A DNA stretch of 58,352 nt, taken from assembly GCA_013151865.1 (NCBI GenBank), contig JAADHN010000005.1:1-58352 (forward strand), written 5' to 3'. The translations under genes were made by a program, and so were the position numbers. Shown here in pieces: positions 18,465-26,877 of this stretch. Origin of the DNA: Kiritimatiellota bacterium. GTDB taxonomy: Bacteria; Verrucomicrobiota; Lentisphaeria; Oligosphaerales; JAADHN01. The notes under the pieces were generated by a model. The model saw only the letters and a program-made list of their open reading frames with translations, was not told where the DNA came from and ran no database searches. Each line of letters starts with the position of its first letter. The first letter of the stretch is position 1.

Positions 18465-19985
18465 TCATCCCGGTACGGACCGGGGGCGCATCTGAGGAAA
18501 GAGGATCACGTCCCGGATGGAAGAAGCGCCCGTGAGAACCATCACCAGGCGATCCACTCCGAGCCCGATCCCCCCGGCGGGCGGCATTCCATGCTCGAGT
18601 GCGACCAGGAAGTCCTCATCGATCCGGCCGCTCTCGGCCTCGACGGTGTTCCGGACTCGAGCCGCCTGGTCTTCGAAGCGCCGCCTCTGTTCGAGCGGGT
18701 CGTTCAGCTCCGAGTAACCGGGCGATATCTCCTGGCCGTTAATCTCCAATTCGTACACGTCGACCAAATCCGAATCATCGGCGCACTGGCGTGCCAAGGG
18801 CACCAGATGGGCGGGCAGACGGGTGACGAAGGTCGGTTGAATCAGCGTAGCTTCAATCCGTTTCTCGTAGATCTCGTGGGTGACCTCGACATCGCTCATT
18901 TCCGGCGTCGTTTCGACCCCGATCTCGGCGGCGCGCCGCTTCTTTTCCGACGCATCGAGCTCAAACCAGTCCGCGCCCATCCGTTCGCGGACCAGGTCGC
19001 GGTATTCGATGCGACGCCACGGGCGGGCGAACTCGATCTCGACGCCGTCGGCGTTGCGGACGGTGGTCGTCCCGAGAACGCGCCGGGCCACGGTTTCGAT
19101 CATCTCCTCGACAAACGCCATCATGGTCCGGCAGTCGCCGTAGGCCTGGTACGCCTCGATCATGGTGAATTCGGGATTGTGCCGGCGGGAAAGCCCCTCG
19201 TTGCGAAAATTCCGATTCAGCTCGAAAACCCGCTCGAACCCGCCGACGAGCAGGCGCTTGAGGTAGAGTTCCGGAGCGATCCGCAGGTACATGGGGCAAT
19301 CCAGCGCGGCGTAATGCGTCTGAAACGGGCGCGCAGCGGCACCGCCCGGAATGGGCTGCAGCATGGGCGTTTCCATCTCGAGGAACCCATGTTCCTCAAA
19401 GAACCTGCGGAGTTCGCGAATGATGCGCGAGCGCAGACGGAAAACCTCTTTCACCCGGTCGTTGACCGCCAGATCCAGATACCGCTGCCGATATCGCTGC
19501 TCGATATCGGTCAAACCGTGCCATTTTTCGGGAAGCGGACGCAGGGCTTTGGCCAGCAGTTCAAACTCATTGACGCGGACGGTCACCTCCCCCATACGCG
19601 TTCGGAAAAGTGGGCCGCTCACGGTGATGATATCACCTAGATCGAGCTTCCGGAACAGGCCGTATGCCTCCTCGCCCAAACTGTTTCGCTGGGCATAAAC
19701 CTGGAGGCGGCCGGACTCGTCTTTGACGTCGGCGAAAGCGGATTTTCCCATCACTCGCAGCGCGGTGAGACGCCCGGCGACCCGGACTTCCGGGCCGCCG
19801 TCTTCCCCGTCCGCGCCCTCGAACGCCCGCCGTGCCGCAACGGTCGACGCGAGCCCGTCAACGCGATGTCCGTAGGGTTCGATCCCATTCCGGCGGAGTT
19901 CGTGCAATTTGCGGATGCGCTGAGCGCGCTGGTCGGCGGTGTTTGTCACCTCGGGCCCCGGGGCCCGGTCGCTCGTTTCAGTCAT
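18465..19985 (-). CDS. lysS: Lysyl-tRNA synthetase, class II
   Basis: This charges tRNA-Lys with lysine. It is 506 residues, the usual size. The N-terminal OB-fold anticodon-binding domain (about 55-150) is followed by the class II catalytic core: motif 1 region RRFFEEHGFLEMETPML, motif 2 FRNEGLSRRHNPEFTMIEAY, and motif 3 GGIGLGVDRLVMVL near the C-terminus. The ATG at 19985 is preceded by GGGGAA; the frame is open 110 codons further upstream, but that part does not resemble the family. It lies 57 bp upstream of the FHA-MoxR gene and reads in the same direction, so it may share a transcript. Confidence 0.97.
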   Translation of the reverse strand: MTETSDRAPGPEVTNTADQRAQRIRKLHELRRNGIEPYGHRVDGLASTVAARRAFEGADGEDGGPEVRVAGRLTALRVMGKSAFADVKDESGRLQVYAQRNSLGEEAYGLFRKLDLGDIITVSGPLFRTRMGEVTVRVNEFELLAKALRPLPEKWHGLTDIEQRYRQRYLDLAVNDRVKEVFRLRSRIIRELRRFFEEHGFLEMETPMLQPIPGGAAARPFQTHYAALDCPMYLRIAPELYLKRLLVGGFERVFELNRNFRNEGLSRRHNPEFTMIEAYQAYGDCRTMMAFVEEMIETVARRVLGTTTVRNADGVEIEFARPWRRIEYRDLVRERMGADWFELDASEKKRRAAEIGVETTPEMSDVEVTHEIYEKRIEATLIQPTFVTRLPAHLVPLARQCADDSDLVDVYELEINGQEISPGYSELNDPLEQRRRFEDQAARVRNTVEAESGRIDEDFLVALEHGMPPAGGIGLGVDRLVMVLTGASSIRDVILFPQMRPRSVPG

Positions 19986-20370
19986 TCTCTGTTCCCCGAT
20001 TGAAGCGGTGCGAACCGGAAACCGGCCCGCCGTGCGCCGCGCCCTCCCCTGTCCGCGACATGCCGTCGAAAAATCGCGGGGCGTGACGGGGCCTGCGCAC
20101 CAACCGCCCTGGCTTGATGGCTCTCGCGGACTTCCGAACAGTTGGGCCGATGGATTGTCTCGGCCAATTCCGGGACGCAGGCGAACCGGCAACCGCTGGA
20201 GCCCGACCGCAAAGGAGGCGTGACGTGCTACCCGAGGGTCCCACAACCGCCGCCGGGACGGAGGAAGGCCGCCCTCCGCCCCAACCCGACCTGTCCACCG
20301 TAGTCCCCCAGGCACGGGACGAAGATGGAAGGGCGCAAACGCTCTCGGACGATCTTTCGCCGTTTCCGCC

Positions 20371-20453
20371 TCCCGCCGAGCGGGATTACCGCTGAAGGCA
20401 GCATCGCCTGTCTACGCAAGGCACGCAGACAGGCCGAATCCCGCTTGGCGGGA
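20371..20453. repeat. Nested inverted repeat (REP-like palindrome)
   Basis: Outer arms TCCCGCCGAGCGGGATT (20371-20387) and AATCCCGCTTGGCGGGA (20437-20453) pair over 17 bp with one mismatch. Inside them GCCTGTCT (20406-20413) and AGACAGGC (20427-20434) pair perfectly. Each outer arm is also a mini-hairpin itself (TCCCGC/GCGGGA around a 3-nt loop). The result could form a cruciform in DNA or a branched structure in RNA. No U-tract follows, so it is not a typical terminator. Confidence 0.6.
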
Positions 20454-20536
20454 ACGAGATCTCACCCAAAACCGCATTCGCGTGCGGCCACGCACCCTTT
20501 GTGGCCGGGCTCCCTCTAACCTGAATAAACGGTATT

Positions 20537-20688
20537 TGCTGCGAGGACGCATCTCGCACACGTTCAGAACAGTGCCACTGACCGAGGCGGCGTTTCAACA
20601 CCGCCTTGCCCGTCGTTCACCGCAATGAGCTGAATCCGTATGAACGACGACCTATCGCGACGAAGTCCATGAAAGAATCGCGGCAAGA
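20537..20688 (+). repeat. Intergenic repeat, copy 1
   Basis: This shares blocks with 20826-20978 and 47242-47406, including GGACGCATCTCGCAC-like, GTTTCAACACCGCCTTGCCCG, CAATGAGCTGAATCCGTATGA and CGACGAAGTCCATGA. Similarity to the adjacent copy extends about 50 bp to the left (CTTTGTGG, CCTGAATAAACGG). It is non-coding in all frames, and its distribution is restricted to spacers. Confidence 0.65.
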
Positions 20689-20825
20689 AAACCGTCCAAA
20701 CAATTCCGAGATGTTCCGGATACTGTACACCGGGGAACCTGGAACGCCAAAGAGACACAACAGGCGCACAACCGGTCGCCCTTGTGGGGCAAGCGACCTG
20801 ATCTGAAAAACGCATGAGCCGTCAG

Positions 20826-20978
20826 TTGCGGGGACGCATCTCGCACGCTTTCAAAACATTGCCGCCGCTTACCGACCAAGGCGCTGGTTCTGCACGTCCC
20901 CGTCCAGCGTTCGACGCAATGACTTGAATCCGTGCAAGCTGCGCCATCTCACGACGAAGTTCGGGAATGAATCAGGCT
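20826..20978 (+). repeat. Intergenic repeat, copy 2
   Basis: This is the second copy, in the same orientation and about 290 bp to the right of copy 1. Conserved blocks are GGGGACGCATCTCGCAC, TTGCCGCCGCTTACCGACC, TTCGACGCAATGACTTGAAT and CTCACGACGAAGTTC. The central part differs from copy 1, which suggests old, decaying copies. Confidence 0.6.
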
Positions 20979-21410
20979 GGACGGCCGCCGCCAGGCGTGC
21001 GGTCCCGCACCGGCGGCATTCCCCGGAGCCGGAGGACCCCGCCCGGCCCGGCCCATTGCCCTGCGGCCGGGCACGAACAAGGAAACGCACTGTTGCGGTC
21101 CAATATTGTCCGGCCTCAAGGCGTTTTTTCTTACAGTGCACTCAGGCTCGATCTGCGCCGGGGCGCCGCACGCCGAGGCGGACGCGAAAAGGCGCAAGCG
21201 CTTCTGTACCGGGCCGACCGGTCTTCGGTGGGGACCGTCGGCTTTCTTCTTTGGCCCGTCCCGGGGTTTTCTCCGGGGAACTTGCTCAGGCCGCTCCCGC
21301 GCACGGAGGGTCCCGCGACTGAAGTCGGGGCCGGGAGCACCTGCCTGCCCATTTTTCGAGGCCGAGAATCGGGTTCCGGAGCGGGCCGTGCTTTGCAACG
21401 CAATGAGCAC

Positions 21411-21484
21411 TTCGGAACAATCCGGCGCCCGGGAGGGTGCCCGGCCGCCGTACAATCGTCCGGACAATTCTGCGACATACTGTA
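21411..21484 (+). repeat. 74-nt repeated element, copy B
   Basis: This is the ungapped counterpart of 8781-8854 (about 69% identical by eye) and abuts the proposed start codon of the TolC-like gene at 21484. Shared parts are TCGGAACAATCCGG and CGGACAATTCT. A related fragment (CCGTCCAAACAATTC, then ATACTGTA) lies at about 20690-20730. Confidence 0.5.
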
Positions 21485-23157
21485 TGAGAACCACACCATG
21501 TCATTGGCGGAGCGCTGGAGTGGCCGTGTTCGTCGCGGCCGCGGCGGCGCTCCTGCTCTCCGGTTGCACCACTTCGCGCCGGCTTGCGCAGCTCGATCGT
21601 CGCTGTCGAATGGTGCTCCAGGCCGTCCAGGAGCGCACTCGGGCCACGGCAGGACCGGAACGCCTGGACATCGACGCGTACGAAGCCGCTCAGTCAGGAC
21701 GCTACAACGGTCCACTGAAGTTGGACTTGCGCCGGACTCTGCAACTGGCTGCGCGCCACAGTCGAGAATACCAGACCGCCAAAGAGAACCTGTACGAAAG
21801 CGCCATCTCTCTGTATGTGGCGGCCCATGGCTTCGAATGGAACACGGGCAACAGTTTCGAGGCGACCTTGAAGCGCGACTTGAGTGGGCCTTCCACCTCC
21901 CTGAGCGGAGATGGTTCCCTGGACCTGAGCCGAAAGTTCGCCACCGGTGCGCGACTGAGCGTGAACCTGGCAATCACCACTCTGCGCTACCTGACGGGAG
22001 ACCGAAGCGTCAACATTACGTCGCTGGCCGGCTTGACCCTTCGGCAACCATTGCTGTCCGGACGCGGACGCTTGGTCGCGCGCGAGCCTTTGACGCAGGC
22101 CGAACGCAATGTGATTTACGCGCTGCGGGCTTACGTCCGCAAGCGCAAACAGCTCTCTTTCGACGTGGCCTCGAGCTACTACCAAGTCCTCTCCGCCCAA
22201 GACGCCGTAGACGTGGCCACGCGGAACTACGAGAACCTCAAGGCCTCCCGGGAACGTTCCGAGCTGATGGCCCAGGCCGGACGTCTGCCTGAATTCCAAG
22301 TGGACCAGGCCCGGCAAAATGAACTCAGCGCGGAATCGGCGCTGCTGACCCGCCGCAATGCACTGAAGGCGCGGAAGGACAGCCTGAAGCAGTTACTCGG
22401 GCTGCCGCTGTCGGTCCTGATCGAACTGGACCGTCGGGACTTGGGGCGCTTGGCCGCTTCGAAACTCCCCCCGCCCCCGGAGGCGTTCGCCGCCGCGGTG
22501 AGCGAAGCCCTGGACCATCGCCTGGATCTGGCCACGGTCCGCGACGAATTGGCCGATGCCGAGCGCGCGGTCAAGATTACGCGCGATGCCATGCGCACCA
22601 AACTCGATCTGGTCCTGGGCGCCAACGCCTCGAGCCCGACACGCAGCCAACTGACCGGCATCGAATGGGACCAAGGCGCCTATTCGGCGGGGGTCAGCGG
22701 CAGCCTGCCCCTGGATAAAACCGCCGAGACCGCCGCCTACCGTCGAGCCCTGATCCGCCTCGAACAACGCCGGCGCGCCGTGGCCCTGACTCGCGATCAA
22801 ATCGAAGCCGCCCTCCGGCGAGACTGGCGCGATTTGCGGACCGGGTCCGAAAACTACCGGATTCAGAAGGTCAGCGTAGACTTGGCCCGAAAACGGGTCG
22901 AAAGCACGGAATTGCTTTTCCAGGCCGGGCGGGTCAACATGCGAGACGTACTCGAGGCCAGGGACGCCCTCACGCGCACCGAGAACAACCTGACCCAGGC
23001 CCTCGTCAGTTATCGGCTGGACTGGTTGCGACTGCTGATCGACATGGAACGCCTGTCCGTGGATCCGGCCACCCTGTGGGCCGCGGACTTCGGCGTGACG
23101 CCGGCTCAAGCCGCGGGCCCGACCGGACCCGCGCCAAAGAATGGCGCACGGAAATGA
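21484..23157 (+). CDS. TolC-like outer-membrane efflux lipoprotein
   Basis: This is a 557-residue outer-membrane efflux channel protein. Residues 1-27 are a lipoprotein signal peptide with lipobox LLSGC. The rest shows the Ala/Leu/Arg-rich heptad pattern of the two OEP repeats (for example SYYQVLSAQDAVDVATRNYENLK and the mirrored C-terminal RVNMRDVLEARDALTRTENNL). It would form the outer-membrane duct of a tripartite export system together with the three genes downstream, with which it is tightly packed: its TGA overlaps the adaptor's ATG. The ATG at 21484 has no good ribosome site, but downstream GTG options would lack the basic residues needed in the signal peptide. The start falls at the edge of a repeated element. 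Confidence 0.88.
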   Translation: MRTTPCHWRSAGVAVFVAAAAALLLSGCTTSRRLAQLDRRCRMVLQAVQERTRATAGPERLDIDAYEAAQSGRYNGPLKLDLRRTLQLAARHSREYQTAKENLYESAISLYVAAHGFEWNTGNSFEATLKRDLSGPSTSLSGDGSLDLSRKFATGARLSVNLAITTLRYLTGDRSVNITSLAGLTLRQPLLSGRGRLVAREPLTQAERNVIYALRAYVRKRKQLSFDVASSYYQVLSAQDAVDVATRNYENLKASRERSELMAQAGRLPEFQVDQARQNELSAESALLTRRNALKARKDSLKQLLGLPLSVLIELDRRDLGRLAASKLPPPPEAFAAAVSEALDHRLDLATVRDELADAERAVKITRDAMRTKLDLVLGANASSPTRSQLTGIEWDQGAYSAGVSGSLPLDKTAETAAYRRALIRLEQRRRAVALTRDQIEAALRRDWRDLRTGSENYRIQKVSVDLARKRVESTELLFQAGRVNMRDVLEARDALTRTENNLTQALVSYRLDWLRLLIDMERLSVDPATLWAADFGVTPAQAAGPTGPAPKNGARK

Positions 23158-24734
23158 CGTATTTCCTTGATCGGAAACGAAATTGCAGCGACTCCCTCTC
23201 CCGTGACGACACCACCCCCCGTTGCCGTCGATGGCGCGGCGCCGCCCTGGTGGCCTTGCTGCTCGTTTGGGCCGTCGGATGCCGCCGGGCGGCAACGACC
23301 GACACCGGTCCGGAGACTTTCACGGTGCCCCGCGGCGACCTGCTGATCACGGTGACCGAGAGCGGCACGGTCGAAGCGGCGGAATCGGTCAGTATCAAGA
23401 ATGAGGTCAAGCGGAACATGCGCATTCTCGAGATGGTGGAGGAAGGGACCACCATCACCCCGGAAGACGTCAAGAACGGCAAGGTCTTGGTTCGGCTCGA
23501 CTCAAACGAACTGGAGGAGGAGTACGCCAACCGCCAGAACAACTTCGAGAGCGCCAAGGCGTCCCTGACCCAGGCCAAGGAGGGACTCGCCATTCAGCAG
23601 AGCGAAAACGACAGCCTCATCCGTACGGCGGAATTGAATTACACGTTCGCGTTGAACGACTTGAAAAAGTTGGTGGGCGACAAGCTCTCCATGCGCTATG
23701 CGGACAAAGTGCCGGAGAACATCACCCCACTGCTCGACGACCCCGACCTCGGCGGCCAGGCGCTGCAGGATCTGCGAAGTCGGCAGAGCAACATCGAACT
23801 GGACAAGGCACAGTTGTCCCGGGCGCGAACCAAGCTCGAATGGACCGAAAAGCTTTTGGGAAAAGGATACGTCACCAAGAACGACCGGGACGGGGATGCA
23901 TTCGAAGTCCGACGCTACGAACTCAAACTCGAAGAGGCACAAAGCGACTTGGACTTATACCGTCGGTACGAGTTTGTCAAAGTCTTTCAGAAGACTTGGT
24001 CGTCGGTTTTGGACACCCGCGAGAAGCTCGAACGGGCCAAGGCCATGGCTCGCTCGAAACTGGCTCAGGCCCAAGCCCAATACAACTCGCGCATGGCCAC
24101 CTTCAAGTACGAGGAGTCTCGCCTCGAACGCCTCAAACGCGACATCGAACACTGCACCATCCGTGCGCCACGTCCCGGGCTCGTCGTGCTCCAACAACCG
24201 CCCCGCTGGCAGAATTCCGGTCCACTCAAGGTCGGCAGCGACGTGAAACCCAACCAGGTGATCTTCCGGTTCCCGGACATTTCTCACATGGTGGTTAAAG
24301 TCAATATCCACGAATCCCAGATCGACCTGATCGAACTCGGCCAGAAGGCCATGATCAAAATCGACGCCGTACCGGGCCGATCCTTCCAAGGGAAAGTCGC
24401 CAAAAAAGCCATCTTGCCCAGCTCTCAGAATTCGTGGTTGAACCCGGACCTGAAATTGTATGCCGTGGAGGTGAGCATCGATGGCGAGAACAAAATCCTG
24501 CGCCCCGGCATGACCGCCACGGTGGAAATCCAAATCGAAAAACTGGCCGATGTGCTCTACGTACCGATCCAGGCAGTTCAGACGGACCCACGGGGCAAAC
24601 ACTATTGCAACCGGGTGGGCGGCGGGCGGGTCCCCGTCGAAATCGGCAAGCGCAATGAAGTCTTCGTGGTGGTTGAAAAGGGGCTGGCAAAAGGGAGTAA
24701 AATCCTCATGAGTCCCCCGGAACTGGGGCAATAG
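23154..24734 (+). CDS. Periplasmic adaptor (HlyD/MacA-type MFP) lipoprotein
   Basis: This is a membrane-fusion adaptor of 526 residues linking an inner-membrane ABC pump to the TolC-like channel. The start ATG overlaps the upstream stop (ATGA). A signal peptide with lipobox AVGC ends near residue 43. The beta-barrel/lipoyl strands (about 55-95) are split by a long coiled-coil hairpin (about 115-345, rich in Glu/Lys/Arg/Gln). Lipoyl strands (TIRAPRPGLVV) and the membrane-proximal domain (PGMTATVEIQIEKL) follow. The hairpin is longer than in canonical MacA (about 370 residues in total), suggesting a correspondingly long channel contact. Confidence 0.9.
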   Translation: MTYFLDRKRNCSDSLSRDDTTPRCRRWRGAALVALLLVWAVGCRRAATTDTGPETFTVPRGDLLITVTESGTVEAAESVSIKNEVKRNMRILEMVEEGTTITPEDVKNGKVLVRLDSNELEEEYANRQNNFESAKASLTQAKEGLAIQQSENDSLIRTAELNYTFALNDLKKLVGDKLSMRYADKVPENITPLLDDPDLGGQALQDLRSRQSNIELDKAQLSRARTKLEWTEKLLGKGYVTKNDRDGDAFEVRRYELKLEEAQSDLDLYRRYEFVKVFQKTWSSVLDTREKLERAKAMARSKLAQAQAQYNSRMATFKYEESRLERLKRDIEHCTIRAPRPGLVVLQQPPRWQNSGPLKVGSDVKPNQVIFRFPDISHMVVKVNIHESQIDLIELGQKAMIKIDAVPGRSFQGKVAKKAILPSSQNSWLNPDLKLYAVEVSIDGENKILRPGMTATVEIQIEKLADVLYVPIQAVQTDPRGKHYCNRVGGGRVPVEIGKRNEVFVVVEKGLAKGSKILMSPPELGQ

Positions 24735-24737
24735 ACC

Positions 24738-25484
24738 ATGCCGCCGACCAAGACAGAAAACGTTCCGGACCGACCCGGGACCGCCGGAACAAAGCCGCCC
24801 CCAGTGCTGCGGCTCGAAGGCGTCACCAAGGAATACGTGTTGGGCACGACTGCGGTCCCGGCCCTCCAGGGCGTCTCGTTCTCGTTGGATCCGGGCGAAT
24901 ACGTGGCCATCATGGGACCGTCCGGCTCCGGAAAGTCCACCCTGTTGAACCTGCTCGGATGCCTGGACACGGCGACGTCCGGCGCCTATTACCTGGACGG
25001 CGAAGACGTTTCGGGGCTGAACGACAGTGAACTCAGTCGGGTCCGCCGTGAGAAGATCGGGTTCGTCTTTCAGTCGTTCAACCTGATCCCGCAGATCAAC
25101 GTGCTCGAAAACATCGAAGTGCCTCTGTTTTACATGGGCTGGCACGAACGCGACAGCCGGGAACGCGCCACCGAACTTGCCCGCCGGGTCGGACTGGGCG
25201 ACCGCCTGAAGCACCGCCCCACCGAATTGTCCGGCGGCCAACGCCAGCGTGTCGCCATTGCACGCGCCCTGGCAAACGACCCACACCTCATTCTGGCCGA
25301 CGAACCCACGGGCAACCTGGATTCGCGAACCAGCGCCGAGATTATGGCAGTACTCGACGACCTGGTCAACCAGGGCCGCACCGTTGTGCTGGTGACTCAC
25401 GAAACCGATATTGCGCTCCATGCCCGGCGTGTCATCCAACTCGCCGACGGCCGGATCGTACGCGACGAGAGACGCCGCGCATGA
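24738..25484 (+). CDS. ABC transporter ATP-binding protein (MacB/LolD type)
   Basis: This is a 248-residue nucleotide-binding subunit. Walker [10 protein letters not shown] (about 60-68), the Q-loop [10 protein letters not shown], signature LSGGQRQR (about 163) and Walker [13 protein letters not shown] (about 184-195) are all intact. The sequence resembles the MacB/LolD subgroup, which powers mechanotransmission to FtsX-type permeases rather than substrate import. It starts 3 bp after the adaptor gene, and its end overlaps the permease gene by 4 bp (ATGA). The substrate of the complex (peptide, macrolide-like compound or lipoprotein) cannot be read from the sequence. Confidence 0.95.
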   Translation: MPPTKTENVPDRPGTAGTKPPPVLRLEGVTKEYVLGTTAVPALQGVSFSLDPGEYVAIMGPSGSGKSTLLNLLGCLDTATSGAYYLDGEDVSGLNDSELSRVRREKIGFVFQSFNLIPQINVLENIEVPLFYMGWHERDSRERATELARRVGLGDRLKHRPTELSGGQRQRVAIARALANDPHLILADEPTGNLDSRTSAEIMAVLDDLVNQGRTVVLVTHETDIALHARRVIQLADGRIVRDERRRA

Positions 25485-26752
25485 CGCTGACGTTCTTCAA
25501 AGTCAAACGCCTGACCCGACTCGGCCTCAAGAGCCTGGTCGAGCACAAGTTGCGCAGTTTTCTCACCGCGTTGGGCATCATTTTCGGAGTTGCCAGCGTC
25601 ATTTCGATGCTGGCCATCGGCGAAGGCGCCAGTTTCGAGGCGCGCGAGCAGATCCGGAGTCTCGGCAGCCGCAACATCATCATCCGGGCCCGGAAGCCGA
25701 CAGCATCGAGTTCGGCGCAGACCCGAACGAAACGGATGAGCATCTACGGACTGACTTACGACGACGCCCTCCGTATCCGCACGCTCTTCCCGAAGATTCG
25801 AGTGCTGGTCCCGGCGCGCGAAATCCCCGCCAAGGCCCGCCGCGAAGCCGTGAGGCTTCCGGTCCGGGTCGTCGGCACGATTCCCTGGTACATCCGAAAC
25901 GCCGGACTGCGCGTGATCGAAGGCCGGTTTATTAATGATGTGGACGTACGCTCGGCCGCCAACGTCTGCGTCCTGGGCGAAGCCGCGGCGCGAAAACTCT
26001 TCCCGCTGTCCCGGCCGGTCGGAAACCCGATCTACCTTGGAACCAACGCATACGTGGTGACCGGGGTGGTCCGCGGCCTGTCACAGGTGGGACGAGAAAA
26101 AGAGAAGAAAGTCGTGTACGAGGTGTATATTCCCATTTCAGCGGCCAAGAAACGGTTCGGCGAAATCACGTTGAAGCGGGAGACCGGCAGCTTCATGCTG
26201 GAGAAAGTCGAGCTGCACCAACTGACGCTGGCCGCCCCGAGCGAAGCGGCGGTCATCCCTTTGGCCAACGCCGTCCGGACCCTACTGCAGCATTTTCACA
26301 AGCAAAACGATTTCGAAATCACGGTCCCGCTCGAACTCCTGAAACAGGCCGAGGCCACCAAGCGCATTTTCAGCATCGTACTGGGCAGTATCTCGGCCAT
26401 CAGTCTGCTGGTGGGAGGCATCGGCATCATGAACATCATGCTGGCCAGCGTGACCGAGCGCACCCGGGAAATCGGCATCCGCCGGGCTCTCGGGGCGACC
26501 CGCTCGGATATTACGCTGCAGTTCCTGGCCGAAGCACTCATCCTCTCCCTGGCCGGTGGCCTGATCGGGATAGGATTGGGCGTTGCCATCCCCAAACTGG
26601 TATCGCATTTTGCCCGGCTCACAACCATCGTAACAACCAGCTCTCTGGTCTTGGCATTTGCCATTTCCGTCGCGACGGGCCTTGTCTTCGGCATCTATCC
26701 CGCAGTGCGCGCCGCGGCATTGTCTCCGATCCAGGCCCTCCGCCACGAGTGA
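25481..26752 (+). CDS. MacB-type ABC permease (FtsX family)
   Basis: This is a 423-residue inner-membrane permease. Helix 1 (about 25-45) is followed by a large periplasmic domain (about 50-290) and three C-terminal helices with the FtsX core: SLLVGGIGIMNIMLASVTER, then TREIGIRRALGA, the conserved coupling region. It is the last gene of a four-gene tripartite efflux operon with exactly the gene order channel-adaptor-ATPase-permease. In canonical MacB the ATPase is fused to the permease; here they are separate proteins. Confidence 0.93.
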   Translation: MTLTFFKVKRLTRLGLKSLVEHKLRSFLTALGIIFGVASVISMLAIGEGASFEAREQIRSLGSRNIIIRARKPTASSSAQTRTKRMSIYGLTYDDALRIRTLFPKIRVLVPAREIPAKARREAVRLPVRVVGTIPWYIRNAGLRVIEGRFINDVDVRSAANVCVLGEAAARKLFPLSRPVGNPIYLGTNAYVVTGVVRGLSQVGREKEKKVVYEVYIPISAAKKRFGEITLKRETGSFMLEKVELHQLTLAAPSEAAVIPLANAVRTLLQHFHKQNDFEITVPLELLKQAEATKRIFSIVLGSISAISLLVGGIGIMNIMLASVTERTREIGIRRALGATRSDITLQFLAEALILSLAGGLIGIGLGVAIPKLVSHFARLTTIVTTSSLVLAFAISVATGLVFGIYPAVRAAALSPIQALRHE

Positions 26753-26877
26753 TCCGAACTCCATGCTTCTCACTCAGGAGGCTGGAACGCGCCACGCCCG
26801 TTCTTGACGTCGCCTTTGTCCGCTGACCCGCTTGGCCGGGACGATGCGCGCGGAACGCATTCGAAAAGTGAGCAGCC

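Larger units (their letters stand above)
19986..21483. other. 1.5 kb gene-free region with palindromes and repeats
   Basis: This is the longest stretch without a supportable gene. The open frames here are short, Arg/Pro-rich and mutually overlapping. It sits between the divergently transcribed lysS and tolC-like genes. It contains a nested palindrome at 20371-20453, a local hairpin (GGCCAC with GTGGCC around 20492-20512), two copies of an intergenic repeat spaced about 290 bp apart (20537-20688 and 20826-20978), and a 74-nt element at its right end (21411-21484). Confidence 0.6.
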
